Origin: CAZIAK01 sp964537035 | GTDB taxonomy: Bacteria > Planctomycetota > B15-G4 | DNA length: 49,600 bases | Direction: 5' to 3' | Assembly (NCBI GenBank): GCA_964537035.1 | Contig: CAZIAK010000039.1 | Coordinates: forward strand, 1 to 49,600 | In this document: positions 48,850 through 49,600 of the stretch, one piece after another | Layout: each line of letters starts with the position of its first letter | How positions within the stretch are numbered: position 1 is the stretch's first letter | Translations under genes and position numbers: made by a program | Notes under the pieces: model-generated | Database searches by the model: none | Told to the model about the DNA's origin: nothing | Seen by the model: only the letters and a program-made list of their open reading frames with translations

Positions 48850-49600
48850 ATGAGCCGCCGCAGCCAGCGATCAACATCTGCCAGCGGGAGCAGCTCATCG
48901 CGCCCAAGCTACTGGCAGCGTCGTTGGCTGGAGAAGCACTTCGCACACTTCGCCGACGGAGAGCTGGCGCGCGAGGCGCGAGTCAGCGCAAGCCAAGTCC
49001 GCGACTACTTGACCCTGATCGGTGCCGAGCGCAGCGCGACGCAGACCCAACGCATCGCCAAGCGGCTGTCGGCGAAGCCATCGACCGAGTCCGCCGCGCC
49101 ACTGCCGACCTGCTGGACGCCGTCTCGCCTTCGCCAGCACCTGATCACCCCGCGCACACGCACCCTCGCCCGAGAGGATCTGTGGTTGGTCGCTGCGATG
49201 TTCCTGGTCAGCGCAGCGGTCTACATCGCCACTGCCGCTCGCACCGTCACCGGCGAAGACGCTGGCGAACTCATCGCCGCAGCCCACGGCCTGGGCGTGC
49301 CTCACCCACCGGGCTACCCGCTGTGGACCCTGCTCGCCCACGCCTTCGATGTCACCATCCCCTTCGGGACCGTGGCTTGGCGAGTCACCCTCGCGTCCGC
49401 TCTCCCAGCAGCTCTCGCCAACGCCCTGCTGCTGGCCCTGGGCCTGAAAGCTCTGCGTCACCGCCTCGCGGCTGTTGTCGGTGCGGGTGTCTTCGCCTGC
49501 TCGCTGACCCACTGGTCCCAAGCCACCATCCCCGAGGTCTACGGTCTCAACACCGCCCTGATCGTGGCCATGGTGCTGCTGGTGGTGCGGTTTGTGGAGC
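48850..49600 (+). CDS. DUF2723 membrane protein (O-mannosyltransferase-like), 3' end outside window
   Basis: From ATG 48850 the frame stays open to the window end (250 codons). A polar N-terminal segment of about 115 residues contains WLEKHFAHFADGELAREARV and SASQVRDYLTLIGAERSATQ, which resembles a helix-turn-helix. Membrane helices follow. The family signature is clear: TGEDAGELIAAAHGLGVPHP, PGYPLWTLLAHAFDV and later SQATIPEVYGLN. DUF2723 proteins (relatives of TMEM260) are multi-pass glycosyltransferase-fold proteins thought to act on lipid-linked sugars. The acidic EDAGE motif after the first helix corresponds to the catalytic region. No ribosome-binding site is obvious. Confidence 0.82.
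   Translation, partial: MSRRSQRSTSASGSSSSRPSYWQRRWLEKHFAHFADGELAREARVSASQVRDYLTLIGAERSATQTQRIAKRLSAKPSTESAAPLPTCWTPSRLRQHLITPRTRTLAREDLWLVAAMFLVSAAVYIATAARTVTGEDAGELIAAAHGLGVPHPPGYPLWTLLAHAFDVTIPFGTVAWRVTLASALPAALANALLLALGLKALRHRLAAVVGAGVFACSLTHWSQATIPEVYGLNTALIVAMVLLVVRFVE

Overview
This is a high-GC bacterial chromosomal segment from a draft assembly. It has no rRNA, tRNA, CRISPR array or recognisable transposase. The gene content fits a Planctomycetota-like or similar deep-branching Gram-negative heterotroph: a YfbK-type von Willebrand protein encoded with an ECF sigma factor, L-x-x-L-G-Y-L-G motifs, a TRL-family lipoprotein, a DUF2723 membrane protein, AlgI-type O-acyltransferase genes and a secreted collagen-like fibre. 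This placement rests on recalled family distributions, not on a phylogenetic marker.

Layout. 1-9150: end of an XdhC gene, a secreted TPR protein, PlsC, an ECF sigma factor, an exopolysaccharide sugar-phosphate transferase with an unknown C-terminal domain, an acyl-CoA carboxylase beta / HMG-CoA-lyase pair (leucine-degradation type), and two lipoproteins separated by a structured element. 9150-16135: a GT87-type glycosyltransferase overlapping an inositol-monophosphatase-family gene, then pstS-pstC-pstA-pstB-phoU behind a four-unit Pho box. 16132-19161 (minus): a GNAT enzyme, a small membrane protein, a rhodanese lipoprotein, an ICMT-type methyltransferase and a membrane protein. 19374-22605: an ECF sigma factor overlapping a transmembrane anti-sigma/VWA protein. 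22805-26972: an MBOAT O-acyltransferase, two paralogous SGNH-like proteins (the first lacking all three catalytic residues) and a methyltransferase. 27051-28624: a nitrobindin-like gene divergent from oxyR. 28682-32469: a 45-codon small ORF and an 1165-residue collagen-like fibre with an S74 self-cleaving chaperone. 32474-35938: DUF2203, an M19 dipeptidase, an RlmI-like methyltransferase and a YjdF-like protein. 35993-40713 (minus): a DUF4143 ATPase, mutS with a repeat-rich N-terminal extension, and a 41-residue membrane protein. 41151-42975: a P-II-like protein with a short T-loop and glnA, behind a hairpin-rich leader. 43029-43440: inverted and direct repeats. 43450-46400 (minus): copA and an unknown anchored protein. 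46471-48040 (minus): an AbiEi/AbiEii type IV toxin-antitoxin pair with a candidate operator. 48041-48849: mostly non-coding. 48850-end: start of a DUF2723 protein.

Assembly. All four runs of 100 N are flanked on both sides by the same exact 55-base sequence. Removing the N run and one copy restores reading frames: the anti-sigma/VWA gene becomes a single 848-codon frame and mutS gains a continuous 122-residue extension. The gaps therefore look like zero-length scaffold joins between contigs sharing a 55-mer. The coordinates of features crossing them (19904-22605 and 37373-40524) contain artificial sequence.

Expression style. Co-transcribed genes overlap by ATGA, GTGA or TTGA. Several first genes of transcription units lack a Shine-Dalgarno sequence but carry an AT-rich hexamer 7-10 bases before the start codon, which suggests leaderless transcripts.
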